DNA of 64,000 bases from Rhizophagus irregularis. Taxonomy: Eukaryota; Glomeromycota; Glomeromycetes; Glomerales; Glomeraceae. The stretch covers positions 1,302,001-1,366,000 of the forward strand of contig NC_089431.1 of assembly GCF_026210795.1 (NCBI RefSeq). The letters are read 5' to 3'. Shown here piece by piece: positions 1-11,477 of the stretch (the first letter of the stretch is position 1; each line of letters opens with the position of its first letter). Made by a program: the position numbers and the translations under genes. The notes below the pieces were generated by a model. It was not told the DNA's origin and did no database searches. It saw only the letters and a program-made list of their open reading frames with translations.

Positions 1-2085
1 TATTGAGATTGATTTAATACAATAACAACAATTATTTTCAAACTTTCTTTATCTTCTTTTTACGGTTTGTGGTTTACGCCAAATCCTGAGAAGATAATCT
101 AACAGGCATTTTGTAATGGCTCCGAATCTCCGATTCACTTTTATGAAAATGATAAAGTAACCCGTTGCGTTGCGGGGATGGGACTTTGCCTATTAAGCCA
201 AGAGAGTAATCACGTGAATAGGTCTAGTTTTTTGCTATTATTATGATGGAATTAGTAAGTAATAAATGTAATAAATTTATATAATTTATATGCTTATACA
301 AATAATAGTAAATTGTGTGTGTGTGTTACACAGTATATGAAATATTATTATTAAATAATTCAACCTTTTTTTTCGTTGATCTTGTTTGTTTCAGTGAAAT
401 CATTATTGAAGTGATATTATGTGATATATTGATGGAAAATCAATGCAAATTTTATTTATCATATGAAATAAATGTTGCAGCACTGTGGAATTTATTATTT
501 ATTTATATATTTACAAATTCATTACAAAAACAATTTTGAATACGTAGTCTATTGTTACAAAAAAAAAAATAATCCTTTTTTTATTTTTATTTTTTATCTT
601 AAAAAATTCATTATAGCTACAGAAAAAAATATCTCACTAGTTACATGAAAAAAAAAGAAATCCCATAAATCACGTGTTCACAATTCAGAATTATTTTTAC
701 AGGCTAGATTATTGCTTAAAATTATTTGATTCAATGCCATTTTCAATTTAGTGCGACCCTAATTGTGTAACCAGATGTAAATTTAATTTGATTTCCCCAT
801 TTTTTTTCAATTGCTTCTAATAAAAGTTTCTTGTTAAGTTTTATTTCTCGTAAATTTCCCATGATTTTATAAACTTTTTATGACAAACTATACACTTACA
901 AGGTTATAAGTACGATATTTTCCAGGTAAGAGTTGGTTTTCTAGTTATGAAGTTTTACAGATTTCCTTCGACTTTCTTTTTATGCAAAAGTTGTCTTAAA
1001 AGTTATACTTTCGAACAAAAACATTACTTTTATTTAATTATACAAAGTTAAACAAGTGTTAATTAAGTATTTTTTAATAGGTTTAAGTTTTATTGAATAA
1101 ACTATACATTTCACATAATTTATGTTATAATTAGTATTATGTCGGTATAACTATGTATAGTCATGTCAGATTAAGATAATTTTAAAGTATTAGGACAAGC
1201 TTTGTTTGTTCTTTTAGAATATTAAAAATTATTTAAATTGAATCACAGAAAAAACATAATTATTAAATTTTAAAATTATACTTGTTTCTTTTTTTTTCGC
1301 TCGAAATTAATCACGTGATACAGCTAATTTTATTGGCTTCTCACTATATGATACGCGTCCTGATGAAAAATTATGGAGGTCGCACTAAATTGAAAACAGC
1401 GATAATTATATTCGCTCAATTCTGTAAATTTTTATATTTTGACCGTTATTTGTTAAAAAAAGCAAGGTTAATCTTTTGATCTTTTGGAATATTAATATGG
1501 GTAGATCGTTATACTAAAATGGAAACAGGACGCTTGACGTTCCCTCCGTACAAATAAATTATCATGAGTGACCAGAGTCCACAGCTAGTTACACTCAATT
1601 GGTAAATTAGCCTTGCAAAACTCGGGGCAACGCCCACAACTATTATCGATTTTTTAAAAAAAGTTATAGTAATGGTAATCTGGGAAAAAATTTGTCCATG
1701 TCCTGTTTTTAAGCAATGCAAACAAAGAAATGGGCGTAATCGCATCAGTTTGATTTTATCGATTCTTTCATTAGAGATGGCCCATTCATTCTTTAAAAGG
1801 AAATCCTATTTGTTGATTATCTGATTATTCAATGGATAACGAATAAAGGTTATATTATTTCATTTTCTTTTGCTGCTGACTAATTTATTTTAACGAATTT
1901 TCTAATTGACTAACTAATTTTATTTAAATTATGATAGAATTATAACCGGTTGTTAAATAAACTATTCTTGAAATTGAAATTTTTGTTACTTAAAGGAGCA
2001 CAAATTCCGTGTATATCTCTGATATTTATATAGGCTACAAACTAACAGATATACACTATCAAAAAAAAATAAAAAATAAAAAAAA
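1..2085. other. Gene-free A+T-rich flank
   Basis: No supported gene. The few open frames of 60-80 codons are low-complexity and show no family features. A TATA-like stretch lies near 2020-2032, about 60 bp ahead of the first start codon, and the last 25 bp before that codon are nearly pure A. Confidence 0.5.
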
Positions 2086-3833
2086 ATGGATACTCAAATA
2101 GGTTGCGCTATCAAAGCCAGCAATGAACTAGTAAAAAATTTACATCGTGATGGATTTGATCGTGGATGTATTGCGACATTCAACGATTATATGACGGTTA
2201 GGCAGGTGAATGATATTTCCCTTTTAATCCCGTATTATGTACTGTTTTGTATGCTTTTTTTTAAATACGTTACGTTCTTTCTATTTATGTACAAGACCTT
2301 CACTAAAAATAAAGCATCACTTCATCGTTCTCTTAACGGGATAAATAATGCTAAAAATGGCACTCGTCTTTATGACAGTATTGTTGACGTCATACAAATC
2401 TTTCGGAATAGAGGTGAAGTTTCTCGTCCCTGGATTTTGGTTGTCGTGACTGATGGAGATGATAATATAAGCAGTCGAAGTTTACATAAATGCGCTCAAG
2501 AAACATCAAGTCTATTTACTACTAAGGAATCTAATAATTTCTTGTTCCTTGTCGGAGTTGGAGATGGTGTGAATTCAGAAAAAATGAATGAGGTATTGCC
2601 ATACTTTTTGTTTATGAATAATTTGTTATTTTAAATCACATAATTATACTTTTTAATTAGATGGCTAGTGCTGGCAACTTCATCTACATCCATGCCAAAG
2701 ATTTTTTCCTTCTTGAACTTATATTTTTGAAAATTGCCAACAAAATTACCACTTCCTTATCTCTTTCGCTTGGGAACCTCACCGTCGGTGACCATTCCGC
2801 GTCATGGGCCGAAGTTCAAAGACACAGAAATCTCAGCAAAGTAGCGATCGATTATGCTCTCTTGATTGACGTATCGGCATCCATGAATAGTCGTGTAATA
2901 AGTTCGAATAGTGTAACAAATCTGAATAGTGTAATAACTCATGCAACTCGTGCAATTGGACAATCCTTTGACTCTAGGATTATTAATACTACAAATGTAG
3001 CATTATTAGCAAGTTGGATTGATAAGAAACGAGGAAACCCTTATAATTTTAGTGATTTACCTTTTGAATTTAAGCTTATTCATCGTGCTAGTCGTGATGG
3101 TTTTGGGAATGACAAATTTCATAACAATTGTGATAATAAGGGGCCAACCATCGTTGTTATTAAAGTTAAATATTCAGGAGAGATAATTGGCGGATATAAT
3201 CCATTAGAATGGCGTTGTGTTAAAATAAATGAATGGAGTACTCTATTGCCTAATAATCATGATTTTTATATTGATCAACAACGTAGAACGTCAAAGAGTT
3301 TTATATTTTCACTAACAAATCAAACAATTAGTCGAGTAACTTTAAATAACGATGCGATCATTTGGAGTAGAAACAAAGGACCGTGTTTTGGCTTACAAGA
3401 TTTATGTATAACAAATAATTTTGGTAAAAGCGAACAACGTTCATACGAAAATAGAATTATTAACAAAAAAAATTTTGAAATAGAAGAATATGAAGTATTT
3501 CAAGTTATTGATAAAAGACCTAGATTTTCTATTTTCTACTTTATTTTTATGATTTTTATGGGGATTTTTAAAATTATTAAGTTTATATTTATGAGATTAT
3601 TTTTGGGAATTTATTGGACGTGTTATATTGTATATTGGATTATATATTGGATTACATATTGGACGGTTATAACACTAATTTGCGTTGCAGGCATAGGGTT
3701 GATTGTTTCTATTCTTGCACTTCCTATTATACTGTATCTGTATCTGGAAGCTGAGATAGCTTGGGTTATTCTTTCTGCCTTATTTATATATGCTCCAATT
3801 TTGGGGCTTATTGGGGAATACTTGGTAATTTGA
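2086..3833 (+). CDS. Chimeric vWA (apparently circularly permuted)-TLDc-membrane protein
   Basis: Model of 529 residues: exons 2086-2205, 2296-2592, 2661-3833, with introns of 90 and 68 bp, both phase 0. Residues 1-180 read as the body of a vWA fold: helix 1 after the start Met, the GCIATFND strand, NGTRLYDSI (MIDAS Thr), VVVTDGDD (MIDAS Asp), the GVGDG strand and the last helix. The first vWA strand with the DxSxS metal motif is missing at the N terminus. It appears instead at residues 200-215 (LLIDVSASM), after a 45-residue linker. A TLDc domain follows (about 257-424; FHNNCDNKGP, IIGGYNPLEW, SFIFSL, FEIEEYEVFQV), then three or four membrane segments (428-529). An in-frame TAA lies 9 bp before the ATG with only A between, so no upstream exon can be spliced onto this frame. 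TLDc proteins are known in oxidation resistance and V-ATPase regulation; the role here is unknown. Confidence 0.75.
3631..3666 (+). repeat. 12-bp tandem repeat in coding sequence (three units)
   Basis: Three units of 12 bp (tatattggatta, the same again, then a diverged copy) encode a Tyr-Trp periodic stretch (YWIIYWITYWTV) inside a predicted membrane segment of the vWA-TLDc protein. Confidence 0.7.
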
Positions 3834-5359
3834 TGTTCCAATCACGTGATAATATTACACATGTGGTTCAGATTTTGTTTTTAAATAAATACGTATTTTA
3901 TGATATATGTATACATATATTTTTTTATTTCATTTATTCTGTATTAAATTCATTGATTAAAACTCGAAATTATTATCTTGAATTATTATCCGAATCTGAC
4001 TTAATAACAAACTACAATAAGCAAACCAGTACCTCTATTTTTTCCCGAACAAATGTAAAAAAAATGTGAAAGAATGTCTAGTTGCGATACAGTTGGGCAT
4101 GTGACATAACTACGCCACTGTATCATCGCATTACGATCTATAGGTCATGCATTTTTCGATTTTTTTACTCGAAAGTTCTGGTATATTTTTATTACGCAAG
4201 TTGAATTTTTAATAAAAAAGCTTCCCCCTGATTTACATAGATCGTGATGGTAAGCAGGGTGTTGTTAAAATGAAACAAGAATGGAAATTGAGCGATTAGA
4301 ATCTACGATTTACAGATTTTCGGATAAAACGGTAAATTTTTATCTTCAAATTACGTGTATAGGCTAATCACACATTAATCCGTTTTTGAATAGGAATTAG
4401 TGGTACATATCCCAACATATGTGATTCATCATCTACAGATCTCGATCAAATATTTCAATTTTTATTCTTTTTTGTGATTACAATTGAAATAGGGGGGAAA
4501 TAGCATTCATTCTACAAAACAAACTTCATATTTGAGGGTACCGGGGAACCCAAAGATACATGAGTTTTAACCCTCATGCAATTTTCTGTTTTTTTTATCT
4601 TAGAAATAAACGGTAAATTTTGTATTAAAATACGGCATACCAATTTGTCATAAAACCGTAATTCGTCGGATTTTCTTTTAAGCACTATTGCCTCAATTTC
4701 AAGGAAAGACATTTGTTATTATTAGACGGGATCCAGGCCGTTATAATTGCTTTAGGTGAAAAAAATGTAATTATGAAAAATAAAGTAACGTATTATTTAT
4801 TAAATCTGGTTAAATTCTCATTTTCACGTGCAGTATAAAACATATCGGCTGATCAGAAAAGCCTCCCATAATTTTATATGCTAATGACATTAAGTAACCC
4901 ATCAGTTATATAATGAACCCATCAACTGAGCTTAAATATTAATTGGCTTGATTTTTCCAATCAGCCGATATGAGAATCTTTTTTTCAGCGCATTTGCGTA
5001 ATATAACTATTGCTATTAAAAAAAATTCTGTCAAACCAACTATCGATCCACTAATAAGTTCACTTCTCAATAAATTTACTACGCATCATCGATTTATCTA
5101 AACATGCCCAGTTTAGTATCGTTCAGCGCTTCGGAAAGCGCGTGCCATTTTTGGCCTTACCCGTTGTTTTTTTTTTGATCGTTATTTCGGTGATATTTAT
5201 GGGGATCGTTATCATGCGGTCTTTCTGATAAGATCAACGTAGAATCTGCAAAAAAAATTTGCCTTCCATTAAGGTCTGGTTGTTTACTGTTACACCAACT
5301 TCGTTATGTAACGGCGTGAAGGCTGAAAATTTTTTTTGAAAAAAAAAAAACCTCTTTCA
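3834..5359. other. Intergenic, A+T-rich
   Basis: No gene seen. Holds a short inverted-repeat element (4841-4972) and a small hairpin at 5126-5141 (stem gcgctt/aagcgc, loop cgga). The only longer open frame (4512-4712, minus) has no recognisable features. Confidence 0.5.
4841..4972. mobile_element. Small MITE-like inverted-repeat element
   Basis: The sequence catatcggctgat at 4841 faces its inverse atcagccgatatg ending at 4972. The match extends imperfectly to about 20 bp (GATYRGAAAA). The interior is non-coding. No convincing target duplication was found, so the family is not assigned. Confidence 0.5.
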
Positions 5360-6379
5360 AACAAAAGAACTCTCCGCACGTGACACTAAAATTAAAAATG
5401 TTTATTATGCGGAGATCACCAAAATTAGAAATGAAACGGGTTGATTTTCAGTTCTTTAGTGGGTGATACTTTACGATTTTTTTCGTTTCTATGTAACATG
5501 TTCTGATGCTTGTACATCGAAAATAAAAATAAAAATAAATTAAGAATGAGACCACCTTAGTGTTCCTGGCGTTTTACATTGGGTTGGTTAATCAGTTTGT
5601 TTTTGTACTATTTTCGATTCTTGTGTTAAGTTTCTGTATAGTCTTTACTGATTCCTGTTCGCTTCGATAATAAAAATAAAAATTAAAAATTATTTATACT
5701 AAAATCGCGAATGAACTCTCTGCACGTGGCACTAAAGTCACCAATGAACTCATCGCACGTTTATCCGGTAAACTTACCGCAAAATCAACTCACGTGATGT
5801 CAACTACACCAAGAAAATATTGGGAAGACTTAATATATCTTCGAAGAAACTTATCATAATAATTTTAACAGAATCTCGCGTCAATCTATGCTTCTACCGA
5901 AGCTCTACAAAATGAAATAGATCAAAGTCATGTAATCGCTCAAAGAATTCAGCCGGTTGCATCTGATGAATCCAATCATCAGAGTTGTGTCTGAAGCTTC
6001 AAACCGGTCACGTGGAAGCTCTTCTTCCGGAAGATCCGGTAAGAAAAAAAAAACGGAATTAATGCTTTACATGCATATGTGATCATATTTTTTTTACTAA
6101 TATACATGTGATTGTAGGCTCAAGCCAAAAATTCGCAAATATCATTTCTGTAATCCAGGAACAATTTCCGGATATCTTTAATAGTGTTAAGGGTTCGAAG
6201 GGTTATTCTTTAGTCTTAAGATCATATGTGTGCTGTTGTATCGGTTGATGTTCTTAATCTTGGGATGGGAATAATTGGAAAAGATACGATAAAAAGTTTT
6301 TACCATGGGGCTAATATAAAAAGCGAAAACTTAGAAAAAATATGTGCTTGGATAGATCACTATCATATGTATCACTGAG
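5360..6379 (+). pseudogene. Decayed gene of unknown family
   Basis: Discontinuous stretches read like real protein: two related pieces with the pattern NELSARxTK near 5369 and 5710, a helical piece with STEALQNEIDQSH near 5890, and a Ser/Gly-rich end before an apparent intron (donor near 6039, acceptor near 6118). Then come pieces with SQKFANIISVIQEQFPDIF (6121-6180) and KDTIKSFYHGANIKSENL (6280-6335), ending in a stop near 6379. Base composition is less A+T-rich than the flanks. The frame is interrupted more than once. The family is not recognised; it could be a host gene-family relic or part of a repeat. Confidence 0.4.
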
Positions 6380-8247
6380 TAACGGGGAAGGAACTGCCAT
6401 TCTCACTTTAATAAATTAATTTAATAAATTTTTTTTCCAAAAAAATCAAATATTTTCATAACTCTTAATTATAATAAAATTTTACTATTTTAAGCTCCCT
6501 GCCATGTTTAATGTTTACTTGTTATAATAAATAAAGTATTTCAATTATAAAAATATGTACATACGCAAAAGAAAAAAACAGTTAACGAGCTTCTTTTGTT
6601 AAAAAGTATAAAATTCTAATAATTTTTTAAAAATTTTGATAAAAATATGCCTAGAGTTGATTAATCACATGATCGATTATATTTGATCAATTAAACTTGT
6701 TCGATCAAGCCGAATTTTCACTCGATCAAATCATCGATAATGTGTTTTGGGTTAATTAAAATCACTACTCTAAATATTAAACAAATTTAGATCAGATCCA
6801 TCCATACTGTTCCTAGGTACAGTATATTCGCCGGTAAAATAGTGCGTCTTACTGCGCTTAAAAACCTTACAATTCTTTATAATTATGAGAACGAATGGAT
6901 GAAATCATTAATTATTTTAAAATACAAAACTTAATTAAGAGAAGAAAAGAATCTAAAATATCTAAAAGAAAAATGGCAGAGTTTGACATTATATTATTCA
7001 GAATCCCAAGTAATGTTTTTTACATTTCTCATATAATTCGCAACTTTAACAATTAGGATCACTTTGATAATTTTGACTTTAAAGAAGAGAATTTTGGAAC
7101 AGCAAGCATATTTTCTCGATTTGATTTTTTTTTTAAAATAATTTAACAATACGTGAAACATTATTTTATTCTGCAGCTATTTATTGTCATCGTTAACGGG
7201 CTAACACGTGATGATCGATCGGAGTCTAGTACTTCATATTATTAAATCGTTTATTATACAAAGTTATGTGCTCCGCAGAAGTATAAATTTTGTCATTAAC
7301 ACAATCATTATAAATTTCTAAATTTTACTATTACTAAGATTCAACAATGATATGCTAAAGCAATACGAACTACGAAATGTTGATATAACAAATGGCACTA
7401 CAAATAAGCTGCGACAATATCTTTTTCATATTCATTTGCGAAAATAATCCATATAATTATAAATTAAATATAAGTATGATATTTAATTATGATCAGTAAC
7501 AGCATGGTTTTTTCCATTCAAATTTTCTTGAGGTTAAATTAAAAATATGCAAAAGTTAATTTCTTCCCTAAAATCGATTCAATTTATTTATTTTATGTTT
7601 ATTATTTTTTTAAAATTAATGTATTAAATGTAAAATTTCTTTCTTTACAAAACATCTAAATAAATTGTTTTTCAAATTTTTCGGACTCTTTTTTTTTCAA
7701 AAAAAAAAAAAATTCGTAAACTTTTTTCGTGAAATAGCAATAACAATTGTATCCGCATTCTACGATAAATCTGGCGATATTAATTATTTTATTTTTTTTA
7801 TTTTTTTCTAAATTAATTGTTTAAATAAAAAATTATTTTTAATCATTATAAGTTAAAACTGGAAGACAGCTTGATACACATTAATTTTTCAATATAGAAT
7901 ACTATTATACTATTTATCTTCTAAAAAAAATTATGTAATACCAGTTGTCATACATATTTCAATTTGTAAAATGTGGTTTCACAATGTTTCGATTAGGTAA
8001 TGAAAATAAAAATGTGCGGCTGAGCAAATGTTGAATCTGATTGGTATGGATTGTAGCCCCAAATGTATGTCGTGCATATTTTTGTATACAACTAAAATAA
8101 CTTTTTACGTTCACTAAATTTGTTTTAATAATTGTCATTTATTGTAAAGTAAATAACAGTACTACACGCATAACTAAAATAACTGATTGATAAGTAGTAT
8201 AGAATCATAAAAAAAAGATATTCAAAAAAAAGCCAAAAAATACTAGT
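6380..8247. other. Intergenic, A+T-rich
   Basis: No gene or repeat with recognisable boundaries. Long A and T runs (for example near 7690 and 7790). Confidence 0.5.
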
Positions 8248-8439
8248 ATGGAAACTTTGAATAAAACATCCAAAGAAAAGCAAAGAGATTTGTGGAAAAA
8301 GGTTAATTTAAATAAATATCAGGTAAATGTAATTTCATTTTATAATATATTATAAATAATATAATTTAAATAAATGACTTATATATTTTAATCATTTATA
8401 TAGATTCATGTTACAATTTCTTCTCTTAATTCAACTATA

Positions 8440-8468
8440 CAGATGGTGATCAAAAGTATACGGACATT
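8440..8468 (+). repeat. Left terminal inverted repeat of Tc1 element
   Basis: 29 bp, pairs with 9729-9757 with a single mismatch (a versus g at the 21st base). Confidence 0.9.
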
Positions 8469-8591
8469 TTAATTTGCCAAAATTATGCCGATCATCACGT
8501 GATGACGTAATATAAACAATACGTCATTTAACGCCTTATATCATAATAAAAACCTCCCCAATGTTTTTTTTTTAGTAAACATTCACCAAAT

Positions 8592-9619
8592 ATGAAGCCA
8601 CTCACCCCAAAAACCCGATATGCGATTATTTATGGTTATAATTGTGGACAATCGGGCCGTTTAATTGCAGAACACTTGGGGTGTAGTAAAACTGCTGTTT
8701 ATGATGTACTTAAACATTTTCGTGAAACTGGCTCTTTCACACCAAAAAAAAATCAGGTCGCCCTCCACTCTTTGACTCACCAGCACGACAAGAACTCAAA
8801 GCTTTTGTTAAAGAAAATGGTGAAAATCGTCGACTTTGTTCAAAAAAGCTTGCAACTGTTTGGACAGCTCGTAAAAAGCAACCTATTTCTGTGTGTACCA
8901 TACGCCGAAACCTCAAAAAGGTTGGACTTAGTGCCTGTATTCCCCGTCATAAACCTGCAATGACAGAAGCACATCGTCAGGCTCGTCTTGAATGGGCTCT
9001 TGCGCACAGAGATTGGACAACAAGAAAATGGAGAAGAGTGCTTTTTTCAGATGAAAGCACTTTTACACAATTTCAGAAAGGTCGTCAGGGAAGGGTTTGG
9101 CGTGAACCAGGAGAAGAATTGAATCCTGATTGTATTGCAGTTACCGTTAAACACAGTCCTAGCAGAATGTTTTGGGGTTGTTTCTCCTGGCGTGGGCTTG
9201 GACCAATTGTTCCGTTAAAAGGCTCAGTTACAGGTCAAACTCATGCTAAAATTATTCAAAACTATGTTGTACCTACTTTGGATGAGCATTTTCCACAGGG
9301 TAATGGAATTTTTCAAGAAGACAATGCTCCACCACATCGTTCAAAAGTCGCTATGGCCACCCGTGAAGATGCCAAAATTGTGGTGCTTCAATGGCCAGCA
9401 CAAAGCCCCGATTTGAACCCCATAGAGAACATGTGGGCAGAAATGAAAGCAATGGTGCATCGACGTGACCCACCACCATCTAATATCAAAGTACTTGAGA
9501 AATATGTTAAAGATGCGTGGGATGATATTCCTCCAGAATATTATAAAAAATTAATTGATAGCATGCCACAGAGAATTGAGGCAGTTATTGCTGCAAATGG
9601 ATATAGTATTAATTATTAA
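8592..9619 (+). pseudogene. Tc1-type transposase, one frameshift
   Basis: Cuts and pastes the element at TA. The N-terminal part (8592 to about 8750) has the paired helix-turn-helix pattern (IAEHLGCSKTAVYDVLKHF). The catalytic part has FSDEST, QEDNAPPHRS and SPDLNPIENMW. There are 34 residues between the second Asp and the Glu, so it is DD34E. The two parts are in different frames; the shift falls at the run of nine A at 8744-8752, and the second frame reads through ...SGRPPLFDSPARQELKAF... to CTIRRNLKKVG. The lesion is a homopolymer length change, so a sequencing error is possible. The stop is at 9617-9619. Confidence 0.9.
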
Positions 9620-9728
9620 TATATAATTTTTTTTTACATAAAATTAATAAAGGACAATCAGATTAATATATTTACTTAATAAATTTTATTTTTATTATAT
9701 TATTTTATATGAAATTTTTATTTTAAAA

Positions 9729-9757
9729 AATGTCCGCATACTTTTGATCACCATCTG
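9729..9757 (-). repeat. Right terminal inverted repeat of Tc1 element
   Basis: Inverse of 8440-8468 with one mismatch; followed directly by the duplicated TA. Confidence 0.9.
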
Positions 9758-11477
9758 TAAAATCAGAAAAAATTGATGATAGAATAATCTATATGGACGA
9801 AATAGAAAAAAGAAAAGAAGTATATGGTATATGTGGAGAATGTAATGAACCTGGCACAGGTGAAAATTGGTGTCAATCTTGTAATGCTAAAAGATTTGAA
9901 GAAAATTTTAAAAATTGGACCAGTGGAAATAAAGATATTGATGAATTAATACAACATTCACAACTTAATGCTGTACATTATAAAACATGTCTTGAATGGA
10001 TACCTTATGAAAAATTTCAAAATGTCACTTATATTACCAGAGGAGGCTTTGGTAAAATTTACTCGGCTAAATGGCCTGAAGGATATATTAGAGAATGGGA
10101 TATTGAAAATCAAAAATGGAAAAGAAGAATATATCATAAAGTTGCATTAAAAAGTTTGGATAATTCTTTTGAAATTAATACAGATTTTTTAAATGAGGTA
10201 ACTAAATAAAAAAAATTAATTTATCTTGTTATGTTTAAATTGACATTATAATTTTCATTAAATTTTTTTTTTTTAAATTTAATTATTAGATCAAATCTTA
10301 TCTTCAGATTTATGTTTGGAATATTGTTTACTGCTATGGAATAACTCAAGATCCAAATACCAAAGATTATATGATGGTTTCATATTATTTTAAAAATGGA
10401 AATTTAAGAAATTTCTATTTAAATAATTCGGATAATATAAAACTTTGTAGATTATCAAAAATTGCAAATGGACTGTTAAATATCCATAATTCTGAAAGAA
10501 TCCATAAAGACTTTCATTCAGGCAATATTTTATGTGATACCTCTTTCTCTATAAGTGATTTAGGAATGTGTCAACCAGCAAATAATAAAGAGAAATCAGA
10601 TAAAAAAGAAGGCGTTTATGGAGTATTACCTTATATGGCACCAGAAGTTTTACGTGGATATCAATATACAAAAGCAGCTGATATTTATTCATTTGGAATA
10701 ATTATGAATGAATTCCTTTCTGAAGAAATTCCTTTTAATGATATTCCTCATGATCATATTTTAGCTATTAAAATATGTAGAGGACTTAGACCAAAAATTT
10801 CTGAAGATATTCCAAAATTTCTTGTAGATTTAATTATGAAATGTTGGGATTTTAATGCAGAAAATAGACCATCTGTTAAAGAATTATATCAAATATTAAA
10901 ATTATGGAATCAAGAAGATGAGAAATCCGATAGTGAAATTCGTGCTCAGATGAATGAATATTATGAAAAAATTAGAGAAAAAAAATTGAAAAACAGATCA
11001 AATGAAAATGAGTCTGATAGTATTAAAACTCATCCTCAAGCAATTTATACAAGTAGACTTTTAAATTTCAAAGATCTTCCAGAACCAGTAAATTCTTCAG
11101 ACTTATCATCATTTCAAATTAATGCAGGTAAAATTACAATTTTAATTATGAAAAAAATCTTATACAAGTTTTAACGATGTCTAATTTTTTTAATAATAGA
11201 TTATATCCCATCAGTATCAGAAAATCTAAGTAAGTATATCCATTATTTATTTTTGTAATTATAAATTTACCGTATATTTTATTTTTAACATTACGTTATT
11301 GTTTAATTTATAGTTTCAGAATGCTTTGATGTTCAATTTAGTGAATCAGGTAAAATAATTTATTTGAAATAATTTATTGTTTTATTAATAGTTTCTCGTC
11401 TAAATATATGTACTAATTATTTAATAATAGATCTCAACGAAATTAATCAAGAAGACAATTTGAATGATGAGTCTTAA

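Larger units (their letters stand above)
8440..9757 (+). mobile_element. Tc1/mariner transposon (DD34E), inserted in kinase exon 2
   Basis: 1318 bp bounded by 29-bp terminal inverted repeats (cagatggtgatcaaaag...) with one mismatch, and flanked by TA on both sides (8438-8439 and 9758-9759), the standard Tc1/mariner target duplication. It carries one transposase gene in the same orientation as the host kinase. The well-matched ends and nearly open transposase indicate a fairly young insertion. Confidence 0.93.
8248..11477 (+). pseudogene. Protein kinase copy 1, split by a Tc1 element
   Basis: Exons: 8248-8322, 8404-10197 (containing the transposon), 10290-11127, 11200-11229, 11314-11349, 11431-11477. 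Leaving out the element and one TA, the frame runs without a stop for 499 codons, and all later junctions keep phase 1. Residues 62-78 hold CGEC...WCQSC, a small Zn-ribbon-like header typical of the kinase family expanded in Rhizophagus. Then come the Gly loop TRGGFGKIYSAKW (about 130-142), the VALK lysine (168), HKDFHSGN (255-262), a DLG in place of DFG (273) and MAPEVLRG. HKD and DLG are usual for this family, so it may be an active Ser/Thr or TKL-like kinase ancestrally. A shorter product could start at Met 9793, downstream of the element, and would keep header and kinase domain. Confidence 0.8.

Noticed and set aside
1509-1745. 78-codon minus-strand frame
   Set aside because: No family resemblance or splice context; within the range expected by chance.
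3761-4069. 102-codon frame overlapping the end of the vWA-TLDc gene
   Set aside because: It overlaps the true coding frame in another phase and has no independent support.
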